64,000 nt of DNA from JAGOPY01 sp964619555 (GTDB lineage: Bacteria > Bacteroidota > Bacteroidia > Bacteroidales > JAGOPY01): contig CAZUDV010000002.1 in assembly GCA_964619555.1 (NCBI GenBank), forward strand, positions 62,001-126,000, written 5' to 3'. Each line of letters starts with the position of its first letter. The first letter of the stretch is position 1. This document shows positions 1 to 7,347 of the stretch, in pieces. The position numbers and the translations under genes were made by a program. Below the pieces are notes generated by a model that was not told the origin of the DNA, ran no database searches, and worked only from the letters and a program-made list of their open reading frames with translations.

Positions 1-113
1 TTCATGATGACCGTTTTATTTCCACCGAATTCCGGCGCGACCTGGTCAGGTACTCCGACCATTACCCGGTTTCCTGTTATATCGGATGGCAGAAAAAAAC
101 CGAATTAAACTAA
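1..113 (+). CDS. Endonuclease/exonuclease/phosphatase family protein (C-terminal end only)
   Basis: An open frame enters from the left edge and stops at TAA 111-113. The last 36 residues include SDHYPV, the Asp-His pair typical of the C-terminus of the EEP (DNase I-like) metal-dependent phosphodiesterase fold, where the His is catalytic. The body of the protein lies outside the window, so substrate (DNA, lipid head group or other) cannot be told. It ends 7 bases before uvrB on the same strand, so the two may be co-transcribed. The family call rests on this short motif only. Confidence 0.6.
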   Translation, partial: HDDRFISTEFRRDLVRYSDHYPVSCYIGWQKKTELN

Positions 114-120
114 ACTGCTG

Positions 121-2151
121 ATGGATTTCAAACTTATATCCGACTTTTTTCCTACCGGCGACCAACCGGAAGCAATCCGTCAACTCGTCGAAGGAATCGA
201 CCGCGGAGATCCGGCACAAGTGCTCCTGGGCGTAACCGGTTCAGGAAAGACCTATACCATTGCCAATGTTATCGCACAGGTCCGGAAACCAACTTTGGTG
301 CTCAGTCATAACAAAACACTGGCAGCCCAGCTTTATGGTGAATTCAGCCAGTTCTTCCCTGACAATGCGGTAGAATATTTCGTTTCCTATTACGATTACT
401 ACCAGCCTGAAGCCTATATCCCCACGACCAATACCTATATTGAGAAAGACCTGTCCATCAATGAAGAAATTGAAAAACTCAGGTTGAGCACATCTTCTTC
501 GCTGTTGTCCGGAAGAAGGGACGTAATCGTGGTTTCCTCTGTTTCCTGCCTTTACGGAATAGGTAATCCGGATGATTTTACCAGTAATGTCATCCGGGTT
601 AAACAAGGTGACAGGATAAGTCGTAACAAGTTGCTATACAGCCTCGTAGATGCTTTATACTCCCGTACTGAGACCGATTTTGGCCGAGGTAGGTTTCGGG
701 TGAGAGGCGACTCCGTGGATATCTACCCCGCCTACACAGATTTTGCATACCGCCTTGTTTTCTTTGGCGATGAAATCGAAACGATCGAATCATTCAATCC
801 GATCAATGGATTCAAAATTGACAAGCACAGCGGAATTACCATTTTTCCGGCAAACATTTTCGTCACCTCCCAGGATAAAATGAAACTGGCATTGAGGGAG
901 ATAGAAGAAGATATGTGGAAACAGACCGCTTATTTCCGCGAAAATGGAAAGGCTTTGGAAGCGAAAAGGTTGGAAGACCGGGTTGTTTATGATGTGGAAA
1001 TGATGAGGGAACTGGGATACTGCTCCGGGATTGAAAATTACTCACGCTATTTCGACGGACGGGCAGCCGGTACGCGTCCATTTTGCCTGGTCGATTATTT
1101 TCCTGATGATTTCCTGCTGGTTATTGACGAGAGCCACGTTACCATTCCTCAGATCAGGGCCATGTACGGTGGGGACAGATCCAGGAAACAGACACTGGTG
1201 GAATACGGTTTCCGTTTGCCATCGGCACTCGATAACAGGCCACTTAAATTCGATGAATTCGAGAATCTGGTCAACCAGGTCATCTATGTCAGCGCAACTC
1301 CGGCTGATTATGAACTTCAACGATCCGGCGGAGTCGTCGTGGAACAACTGATCCGTCCGACTGGCCTGCTGGATCCGGTCATTGAGGTAAGACCCAGCCA
1401 GAACCAGATAGACGACCTGCTCCATGAAATTAACCTTACAGTTCAAAGCAACAGCAGGGTTCTGGTGACTACCCTGACCAAACGAATGGCTGAAGAGTTA
1501 GCTAAGTACCTGGGCAAATTAAATATCAAATGCCGCTATATCCATGCTGAAGTTGAAACGCTTGACCGGGTGGAAATTATGCGTGACCTGCGACTAGGCA
1601 AATTCGACGTCCTGGTAGGGGTTAACTTATTGAGGGAAGGGCTCGATCTGCCGGAAGTATCGCTGGTAGCCATTCTGGATGCTGACAAAGAGGGGTTCCT
1701 CCGGTCGGAACGATCGCTGACACAAACCGCCGGAAGGGCAGCCAGAAATATCAACAGCCGAGTGATCATGTATGCCGATAAAATAACCGATTCCATGCAG
1801 CGAACCATTGAGGAGACCAACCGGCGACGAGAGAAGCAACTGGCATACAATGCTGAAAATAACATCACCCCGACACAGATCGTGAAATCGGTGGAGAGAA
1901 TCCTGGGACAAACAGCCGTAGCGGATGCGAAAAGAAAAGAACCTGAACCGTATTTTGAAAAATCGGAAGCAGATGTGGCAGCAGACCCGGTGCTACAATA
2001 TTTGACTGATGATCAGATTAAAAAGAATATCTCGGACCTTAGGAAAGAAATTGAAAAATCGGTCAAAGAACTGGATTTCATACAGGCGGCAAAACTCAGG
2101 GATGAAATGTTCGCCCTGGAGGATTACTTGAAGGAAAGAGATAATAAGTGA
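121..2151 (+). CDS. uvrB: Excinuclease ABC subunit UvrB
   Basis: DNA damage-recognition helicase of nucleotide excision repair. It is loaded by UvrA, inserts its beta-hairpin into DNA and recruits UvrC. The 676-residue length is normal for the family. Visible landmarks are the Walker A motif GVTGSGKT (residues 37-44), the beta-hairpin region with YYDYYQPEAYIP near residues 90-105, helicase motifs such as DESHVT and the QTAGRAARN motif VI, and a C-terminal UVR domain (about 630-670) that contacts UvrC. The ATG at 121 follows the previous stop by 7 bases. No strong promoter is seen between them, so it may be read from upstream. Nothing about the gene looks abnormal. Confidence 0.98.
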   Translation: MDFKLISDFFPTGDQPEAIRQLVEGIDRGDPAQVLLGVTGSGKTYTIANVIAQVRKPTLVLSHNKTLAAQLYGEFSQFFPDNAVEYFVSYYDYYQPEAYIPTTNTYIEKDLSINEEIEKLRLSTSSSLLSGRRDVIVVSSVSCLYGIGNPDDFTSNVIRVKQGDRISRNKLLYSLVDALYSRTETDFGRGRFRVRGDSVDIYPAYTDFAYRLVFFGDEIETIESFNPINGFKIDKHSGITIFPANIFVTSQDKMKLALREIEEDMWKQTAYFRENGKALEAKRLEDRVVYDVEMMRELGYCSGIENYSRYFDGRAAGTRPFCLVDYFPDDFLLVIDESHVTIPQIRAMYGGDRSRKQTLVEYGFRLPSALDNRPLKFDEFENLVNQVIYVSATPADYELQRSGGVVVEQLIRPTGLLDPVIEVRPSQNQIDDLLHEINLTVQSNSRVLVTTLTKRMAEELAKYLGKLNIKCRYIHAEVETLDRVEIMRDLRLGKFDVLVGVNLLREGLDLPEVSLVAILDADKEGFLRSERSLTQTAGRAARNINSRVIMYADKITDSMQRTIEETNRRREKQLAYNAENNITPTQIVKSVERILGQTAVADAKRKEPEPYFEKSEADVAADPVLQYLTDDQIKKNISDLRKEIEKSVKELDFIQAAKLRDEMFALEDYLKERDNK

Positions 2152-2211
2152 AGGGTGAAAGTTCTTGTTGTTTTGGTTTTATTTGGGAGCAGATAATAAT
2201 AAATTATAAAA

Positions 2212-3009
2212 ATGCTGGAAAAGGAATACCTGGATATCGCGATAAAGGCTTCGGCGGAAGGTGCCAGGAAGATCCTGGAGGTCTACCGGAAGGATTTCGA
2301 GGTCGAATTCAAACGGGATAACAGCCCTCTGACATTGGCCGATCAATGGGCTCATGAAGCGATATCAACCATCCTGGCCAGAACCAATCTTCCGATTTTA
2401 AGTGAAGAGGGGAAACACCTTCCCTTTGAAATCCGAAAGCAATGGAAACGATTCTGGCTGGTTGATCCACTGGATGGGACAAAAGAATTTGTTAAACGAA
2501 ACGGAGAATTCACCGTTAATATCGCTTTGATAGAGGACACAATACCAATACTGGGAGTAGTCCTGGTCCCTGTGACCGGAAAAATCTATTATGCAGCTTC
2601 CGGTTCAGGAGCATATACCTCAACGCTTAAAGATTTTGTGAAGATCGAAGAAAGCCTGGCTGAATCGTCGCCTGTCCCGGATAAAAATCAGGCATCAAGA
2701 CCGTACAGGGTGGTTTGCAGCCGGTCCCACCTGTCAACTGAGACTGAATCCTATATCGAAAGTATTCGGCCCGATCATCCTGATCTTGAGTTCATATCGG
2801 TCGGCAGTTCATTAAAGCTTTGCCTGATTGCCGAAGGTAAAGCCGATTTGTATCCCCGATTCGGGCCTACCATGGAATGGGATACGGCTGCCGGGCAAGC
2901 CCTGGTTGAAATTTCCGGGGGTTTTGTCAATGCTTATCCGGAAAATGAACCCTTGCGATATAATAAGGAAAGCCTCTTGAATCCCTGGTTTATATCAGGC
3001 CGGAAATAA
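2212..3009 (+). CDS. cysQ: 3'(2'),5'-bisphosphate nucleotidase CysQ
   Basis: Inositol-monophosphatase-fold enzyme that hydrolyses 3'-phosphoadenosine 5'-phosphate (PAP) to AMP, removing the by-product of sulfate activation and sulfotransfer. The 265-residue protein shows the metal-binding SEEG motif (about 64-67), the signature DPLDGTKEF (85-93) and the C-terminal WDTAAG motif. DPLDGTKEF with Lys-Glu-Phe is the CysQ form rather than the inositol phosphatase form. The gene follows uvrB by 60 bases. Its stop codon lies directly against a MITE-like element at 3013-3154. A second PAP-degrading enzyme (NrnA) is encoded at 5092-6111. Confidence 0.93.
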   Translation: MLEKEYLDIAIKASAEGARKILEVYRKDFEVEFKRDNSPLTLADQWAHEAISTILARTNLPILSEEGKHLPFEIRKQWKRFWLVDPLDGTKEFVKRNGEFTVNIALIEDTIPILGVVLVPVTGKIYYAASGSGAYTSTLKDFVKIEESLAESSPVPDKNQASRPYRVVCSRSHLSTETESYIESIRPDHPDLEFISVGSSLKLCLIAEGKADLYPRFGPTMEWDTAAGQALVEISGGFVNAYPENEPLRYNKESLLNPWFISGRK

Positions 3010-3012
3010 TAA

Positions 3013-3154
3013 TGAGGTTGTGTCAAAAGTCATAATAGGGCCACAGATTCACAGATTATTGCGAGCTACAGGCAGATAGTAATCTATGAATCTGTGGCAT
3101 ATAATATTCCTAAAAAATCAATTTAGCTATTTATTGCCTTTTGCTACAACCTCA
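3013..3154. mobile_element. MITE-like palindromic element with TAA flanks
   Basis: A 142-bp non-coding stretch lies between the converging ends of cysQ and an FKBP gene. Its ends are inverted repeats: the left reads TGAGGTTGTGTCAAAAG and the right, on the other strand, TGAGGTTGTAGCAAAAG (15 of 17 match). Both are flanked by TAA (3010-3012 and 3155-3157), which looks like a 3-bp target duplication. Inside is a second inverted repeat, 19 bp with one mismatch (3040-3058 against 3080-3098), containing CCACAGATTCA. No transposase is present. The structure fits a non-autonomous element mobilised in trans. It could also act as a bidirectional terminator. There is no second copy in this window. Confidence 0.6.
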
Positions 3155-3176
3155 TAAGTATGAATACAGGCCTTAT

Positions 3177-4526
3177 TTACTTCTCCACTTCCACCAGTTC
3201 CACATCGAACACCAAAGTGGCAAACGGCGGGATTACATTGCCTGCCCCGCGGTCCTTGTAGGCCAGTTTTGACGGAATGATCAGCGTAGCCTTCCCCCCG
3301 GATTTCATCAGAGGAATTCCGAGGTCCCATCCTTCGATAACTGATTTTCTTCCTATCGGGAACTCAATTGGCTGGCCCCTTTCCACGGAAGAATCAAAGA
3401 CAGTCCCATCAAGAAGTCTTCCGGTGTAATGAACTTTGACTTTCTTCCCATCTACCGGGCTGTCCCCGGTCCCAGCCTGCTTTTCAACATAGATGAGACC
3501 ATTCGGGAGGATAGTTGTCGGAGTGATATTATTATCTTTCAAGTATTTCTGGATCAAACCATCTTCATCCTTTTCCATTTGCGCCTGTTCGGCTTGTTTT
3601 TTTACTGCGATTTCAGCCTGCTTCTTGTCCCACTCCAAATTAGTCATAACATCCACAAGTTCGATTTCATAATATAAAGTAGAATATGGCGGGACTACAT
3701 CACCGGCACCCTGTTCGCCAAAAGCCAGAGCAGAAGGGACGATGGCATTGGCCTTCCCACCTTCTTTCATCAGGCCTACCGCTTCCTGGAAACCCTGGTT
3801 TTCAAAAGGTCCACCGAATTTAAAATCAACAGGTTCACCTCCGTCATGTGTGGAGAACAGTTTGTTGGGACTGCCTAACAGGTAAACCGTGAAATGCGTA
3901 CTCACATAACCGTCTTTTTCTGGTGCTTTACCGGTCCCTTTTTTGGTTTCAATATAATAAACACCCGTGCCGGACGGTGAAACAGTTATATTATTCTGGG
4001 AGACATACTGCTGGAGAACTGCCATTTCTGCCTGTCTCATCTGTTCGACCTGGGCTTGTCTTTCTGCATCAGCCTCTTCCCTTGACTGGACTTTGCTTAG
4101 ATAAATAGTGAAATAAATGTCAGTTTCATCGGTACAATAGTCCGGAATTTCAGGTTGTCCAACCGTTTTGGTAAAGAATTGCCCGGCTTTCAGGATAAAA
4201 GTGGCACTGTCACCTTGATTGAATAATTTCAATGCGTCAAAGAAGTCCCCCGGATATTGAGGTTCGATCACTGACATCATCAGAGGTTCCTGCATCATTT
4301 TACTGTCAAAAAGAACGGAGTCTTTCAAACCGTAGGAAAGATTCATGGTTACTATACTTCCGGTCCTGATACCAGTAGTATCCTGGTTATCAGAAGATAA
4401 CAATTTATAATAAATACCTGATTCCGTCTTTTTAAATCCTGGGTATTCCCCAAAATTGCAGGATGGCATCCATAAAACAACCGTTAAGCTGATAACGGTC
4501 AAAACTAACAAGCTTTTCAATTTCAT
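3177..4526 (-). CDS. Triple-FKBP lipoprotein peptidyl-prolyl isomerase
   Basis: 449-residue exported lipoprotein with three FKBP-like domains. The start is taken at 4526 because it gives MKLKSLL followed by a hydrophobic stretch and the lipobox MPSC (Cys23); an upstream in-frame ATG at 4559 would overlap gldI. Domain 1 (about 35-150) is degenerate and lacks recognisable catalytic aromatic residues. Domain 2 (about 185-300) keeps the LAFGEQGAG..PP loop. Domain 3 (about 340-449) has the complete YTG, LDGTVFDSS, VIEGWD and PPFATLVFDVEL core, so it is the likely active isomerase. A charged, coiled-coil-like segment rich in Lys, Gln and Glu precedes domain 3. It lies 10 bases downstream of gldI and is likely co-transcribed. 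It probably folds outer-membrane or periplasmic clients. Confidence 0.88.
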   Translation of the reverse strand: MKLKSLLVLTVISLTVVLWMPSCNFGEYPGFKKTESGIYYKLLSSDNQDTTGIRTGSIVTMNLSYGLKDSVLFDSKMMQEPLMMSVIEPQYPGDFFDALKLFNQGDSATFILKAGQFFTKTVGQPEIPDYCTDETDIYFTIYLSKVQSREEADAERQAQVEQMRQAEMAVLQQYVSQNNITVSPSGTGVYYIETKKGTGKAPEKDGYVSTHFTVYLLGSPNKLFSTHDGGEPVDFKFGGPFENQGFQEAVGLMKEGGKANAIVPSALAFGEQGAGDVVPPYSTLYYEIELVDVMTNLEWDKKQAEIAVKKQAEQAQMEKDEDGLIQKYLKDNNITPTTILPNGLIYVEKQAGTGDSPVDGKKVKVHYTGRLLDGTVFDSSVERGQPIEFPIGRKSVIEGWDLGIPLMKSGGKATLIIPSKLAYKDRGAGNVIPPFATLVFDVELVEVEK

Positions 4527-4536
4527 TTTGATTTTA

Positions 4537-5064
4537 TTAAGGATTGTTTGTGCTGACAAATTCTATATCATAGACAAGCGTAGCTTTATGGTTGATCCGG
4601 TCTTGGTCGCCAATCAATCCGAAAGCAAGGTGCGAAGGTATGATAATTTTCGCTCTGTCGCCTACCTCGAGCAATAAAATGGCTTCCTCCATACCCGTGA
4701 CAACCTGGCCTTTGCCCACTTCAAAAAGGAGCGGTCCATCTTCCTTGCTGGAGTATACAGTATCACCGGTGAGTAAAGTCAAAGTATAATTCAACCTAAC
4801 CAGATCGCCAGGGGATGGTTTCGGCCCTCCTCCTTTTTTATAGACAAATAATCTCAGTCCTGTCTGGGTTGTATTCATATCCCAGCCATGACGGGCTACG
4901 TAATCATTAATTTGATCATTTTCAGTGATTACAACTTCTTTGTTCGCTTTTAAAAGAGATTCCCTGTAATCAACGGGTTTCCCAGGGCCAGGGTCATTAT
5001 TCCTGTTCCGGCAGGATGAAAGCAGGACAATAATGGAGATCATCAGCGCAGTTAACCGGCACAT
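4537..5064 (-). CDS. gldI: GldI-like FKBP-type peptidyl-prolyl isomerase lipoprotein
   Basis: 175-residue lipoprotein with N-terminal hydrophobic segment and lipobox LSSC (Cys18), followed by one FKBP domain covering about residues 75-172 (motifs VRLNYTLTL, GMEEAILLLEVGD, PSHLAFG, LVYDIEFV). GldI is a PPIase lipoprotein needed for gliding and T9SS function in Flavobacterium. In Bacteroidota it commonly sits beside a DHH phosphoesterase and ndk, and that is the order here (nrnA upstream, ndk divergent), which supports the assignment. Whether this organism glides cannot be judged. It may serve only T9SS assembly or general folding. Confidence 0.82.
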   Translation of the reverse strand: MCRLTALMISIIVLLSSCRNRNNDPGPGKPVDYRESLLKANKEVVITENDQINDYVARHGWDMNTTQTGLRLFVYKKGGGPKPSPGDLVRLNYTLTLLTGDTVYSSKEDGPLLFEVGKGQVVTGMEEAILLLEVGDRAKIIIPSHLAFGLIGDQDRINHKATLVYDIEFVSTNNP

Positions 5065-5091
5065 ATCATTGAATTTGCAACGACTATATAG

Positions 5092-6111
5092 TCAGGAACG
5101 GTCGAGTTCATCTTTGTATTGCAACAGTACCTGCTTAAGTTTAAGGATTGTTTCGTCAAGGGTGGCAAATGAATCGCCGCCTGCTGCATTCCTATGGCCT
5201 CCGCCCAGGAAATGCTCACGAGCCAGTAAATTGACCGAAAAAGAACCCTTTGAACGAAATGAGATCCTTATCCGGTCATCCCGCTCGGTCATCAAAACAG
5301 CCAATTTAATGCCTTCAATGGAAAGCGCATAATTAACGACTCCCTCCGTGTCGCCGACCTGGTGATCGAATCGTTTAAGTTCGGCTTTAGACAGAGCAAT
5401 ATAAGCCGTGTAAAGATCAGGCAGTACCGTAAGTTTATCGCTCAGGCAATAACCCAGCAACCTGAGCCGGCTTTCGGAATAGGTGTCATATACAAGCCGG
5501 TGTATATATCCGGGACTGATCCCTTTACTGACCAGGTCAGCCACCACATTGAAAGTATCCGGAAAATCGCAGGAATAGGCAAAAGAACCGGTATCGGTCA
5601 TTATTCCTACGTAGAGTCCGGTAGCAGCCGCCTCCCCAATATAACCTGACAATCCGCAACTTCTGATGAACTGATAAACCAACTCGGACGTTGAAGAGAT
5701 CTCAATTTCAGATAAATAGTAGGTAAAATCGGAAAGTTTTGGTTCAAGGTGATGATCGATCAAAATTTTTACAGCACGGGACGCCGACAGCATTTTCTGC
5801 ATGCTACCGGTACGGTCTAATGCATTGTAATCCAAACAAAAGATAATATCTGCTGAAATAATTACTTCATCTGATACAACAGGTTCATTTTCATAGACCA
5901 GGACCTGTTCCTGTCCGGGTATCCATTTTAAAAACCCGGGATATTCGTTCGGTACAATAGGAGTGACACTCTTGCCTGAATCCTGAAGAACTCTCGCTAG
6001 GGCCAGGACTGATCCCACTGCATCGCCATCTGGATTATGATGACTCGTCACGACAATTGACATGCTATTCCGGAGCAAGTCTGTCATGTAGGCATATTCG
6101 AAGTTCTTCAA
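5092..6111 (-). CDS. nrnA: DHH-family oligoribonuclease/PAP phosphatase (NrnA-like)
   Basis: 339-residue DHH/DHHA1 phosphoesterase. NrnA enzymes degrade 2-5 nt RNAs and pAp, replacing Orn. The N-terminal DHH domain shows HHNPDGDA (about 24-31), an FCLDYN motif and DHHLEP. The C-terminal DHHA1 domain carries RISFRSKG and the GGGHRNAAGG motif. The longest reading starts at a TTG (6111), which gives a normal leader before HHNPDGDA; the first ATG in frame is at 6087 and would shorten the protein by 8 residues. It leads a minus-strand set nrnA-gldI-FKBP, with ndk divergent across 116 bases. Confidence 0.92.
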   Translation of the reverse strand: MKNFEYAYMTDLLRNSMSIVVTSHHNPDGDAVGSVLALARVLQDSGKSVTPIVPNEYPGFLKWIPGQEQVLVYENEPVVSDEVIISADIIFCLDYNALDRTGSMQKMLSASRAVKILIDHHLEPKLSDFTYYLSEIEISSTSELVYQFIRSCGLSGYIGEAAATGLYVGIMTDTGSFAYSCDFPDTFNVVADLVSKGISPGYIHRLVYDTYSESRLRLLGYCLSDKLTVLPDLYTAYIALSKAELKRFDHQVGDTEGVVNYALSIEGIKLAVLMTERDDRIRISFRSKGSFSVNLLAREHFLGGGHRNAAGGDSFATLDETILKLKQVLLQYKDELDRS

Positions 6112-6193
6112 AGGATGTATATTTGATAAACAGCAAAATAAGCAATTTTCTTCCGGATTAGGAAATATCTTTCGAAGCCAGGGGATAATATTT

Positions 6194-6201
6194 TAATTTT
6201 G
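6194..6201 (+). promoter_or_regulatory. -7 box of the ndk promoter
   Basis: TAATTTTG matches the Bacteroidota sigma-70 -7 consensus TAnnTTTG and lies 26 bases before the ndk ATG. A weak -33 candidate, TTTCG, sits at 6170-6174 with 19-base spacing. The same short intergenic region must also drive nrnA in the other direction. Confidence 0.5.
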
Positions 6202-6227
6202 CAGCCATTAATCCTAATACCAAAAAA

Positions 6228-6647
6228 ATGAGTGGAAATATCACCCTGACCATGGTCAAGCCAGAAGCAGTTCGGAACGGTAATACCGGGAATATTATAG
6301 CTAAGATTGAAGAGGGCGGTTTTAAAATCATCGCAATGAAATACATAATACTCTCCAGGCAACAAGCTCAATTGTTTTATTACATTCACCGGGAACGTCC
6401 ATTTTACAACGACCTTGTGGAATTCATGTCATCCGGGCCAATCGTGGCGGCAATTTTACAAAAGGAGAATGCCGTCGAAGCCTACCGTGGATTTATCGGT
6501 TCGACCAACCCAAAAGAAGCTGCACCCGGTACGGTCCGGGCCTTATATGGAACCAATATCCAGGAAAATGCCGTCCATGGCTCCGACAGCGATGAGAACG
6601 CCATAAAGGAAGCTGCCTTTTTCTTCAGTGAACTGGAGCGCTTTTAA
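6228..6647 (+). CDS. ndk: Nucleoside-diphosphate kinase
   Basis: 139-residue enzyme that balances NTP pools by transferring the gamma-phosphate through a phospho-histidine. The active-site motif NAVHGSDS is intact with the phosphorylated His at residue 117. The N-terminal LTMVKPEA strand and the GSTNPKEAAPGTVR loop are typical. It is a single full-length domain. It is divergent from nrnA and converges with the XRE regulator 6 bases beyond its stop. The ndk / DHH / gldI order is conserved in the phylum. Confidence 0.98.
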   Translation: MSGNITLTMVKPEAVRNGNTGNIIAKIEEGGFKIIAMKYIILSRQQAQLFYYIHRERPFYNDLVEFMSSGPIVAAILQKENAVEAYRGFIGSTNPKEAAPGTVRALYGTNIQENAVHGSDSDENAIKEAAFFFSELERF

Positions 6648-6653
6648 TTATCT

Positions 6654-7100
6654 TTATCCGGGGTGAAAAACCCGGAAAGTACCATCTGTATAGAACAATA
6701 CAATCTTTTCCAGACCTGGCTCCACAGGATGCTCAATGTCAGGGGCTAACTTTTCCTCTTCAGGTTTTTTTTTAAATTTTGGAGAAACACGGTAAGGTCC
6801 GGACTCTTCATCCTTTATGGCCAAGGTCTGCTGAGGTTCGGGAAACATTTCCGTGCCAGGCACTTCTTTCAAGCTATTTAAACCAGGTTTTTCTCTCCAC
6901 ATGATTCCTTCACCCATGATCAACCAGTCGGGACTGATTTGAGGATAATACCTTATGATTTTCTGAATGAACTCAAATCCGGGATAATTCCTTCCTGATA
7001 AAATATGTGAAACCGATGACCGTTGCACCCCTAATCTATCGGCAAATTCGGCAGAGGTCAGATCCAATTGCTCAAGTATTGATTTAAGACGTTCTTTCAT
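6654..7100 (-). CDS. XRE-family helix-turn-helix transcriptional regulator
   Basis: 148-residue cytoplasmic protein. Residues about 3-62 form a lambda-Cro/XRE type HTH (LDLTSAEFADRLGVQRSSVS followed by HILSGRNYP), then a short region with DWLIMGEG common in Bacteroidota regulators of this type. The C-terminal half is charged, Pro-rich and probably flexible, ending in a short beta-like segment (KIVLFYTDGTFRVF). No peptidase or toxin-antitoxin domain is visible. Four TTACAnTTGTAA-type palindromes lie directly upstream, one overlapping its own -7 box, so autoregulation is likely. No obvious partner gene shares the operator region. Function beyond DNA binding is unknown. Confidence 0.85.
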   Translation of the reverse strand: MKERLKSILEQLDLTSAEFADRLGVQRSSVSHILSGRNYPGFEFIQKIIRYYPQISPDWLIMGEGIMWREKPGLNSLKEVPGTEMFPEPQQTLAIKDEESGPYRVSPKFKKKPEEEKLAPDIEHPVEPGLEKIVLFYTDGTFRVFHPG

Positions 7101-7105
7101 GGTAT

Positions 7106-7272
7106 TTACAAATGTAATAATTTATAATTACATGAGTGTATTTAATATAATTTACATTTGTAACCTTTTCTTTAATTAAATCCTGACATTATACTATTAC
7201 TACAAATCTTATCAATATTGCCTTTATAAATAAGATCATACAATGATTTACATTTGTAATTTACAATTGTAT
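7106..7272. promoter_or_regulatory. Cluster of four palindromic operator-like sites
   Basis: TTACAAATGTAA at 7106-7117, TTACATTTGTAA at 7152-7163 and 7248-7259, and TTACAATTGTAT at 7261-7272. Sites 1-3 are the same near-palindrome in alternate orientations; site 4 is directly next to site 3. Each of sites 1-3 contains TACATTTG, an exact TAnnTTTG -7 box. Site 1 points at the XRE gene on the minus strand, while sites 2 and 3 point rightward. Binding of a dimeric regulator would therefore occlude RNA polymerase. The XRE protein encoded next door is the natural candidate (inference). The rest of 7101-7347 is very AT-rich with no convincing gene. Confidence 0.65.
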
Positions 7273-7347
7273 TATTTCAATTTAGAAAAGAATCAACTAT
7301 GACAATCATGTCATTTAAATCAGGAAACTGGAAAAGAATGTTAAGGG

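Noticed and set aside
3127..3330. Short minus-strand ORF overlapping the MITE-like element and the FKBP 3' end
   Set aside because: It overlaps the conserved third FKBP domain in another frame and has no recognisable features.
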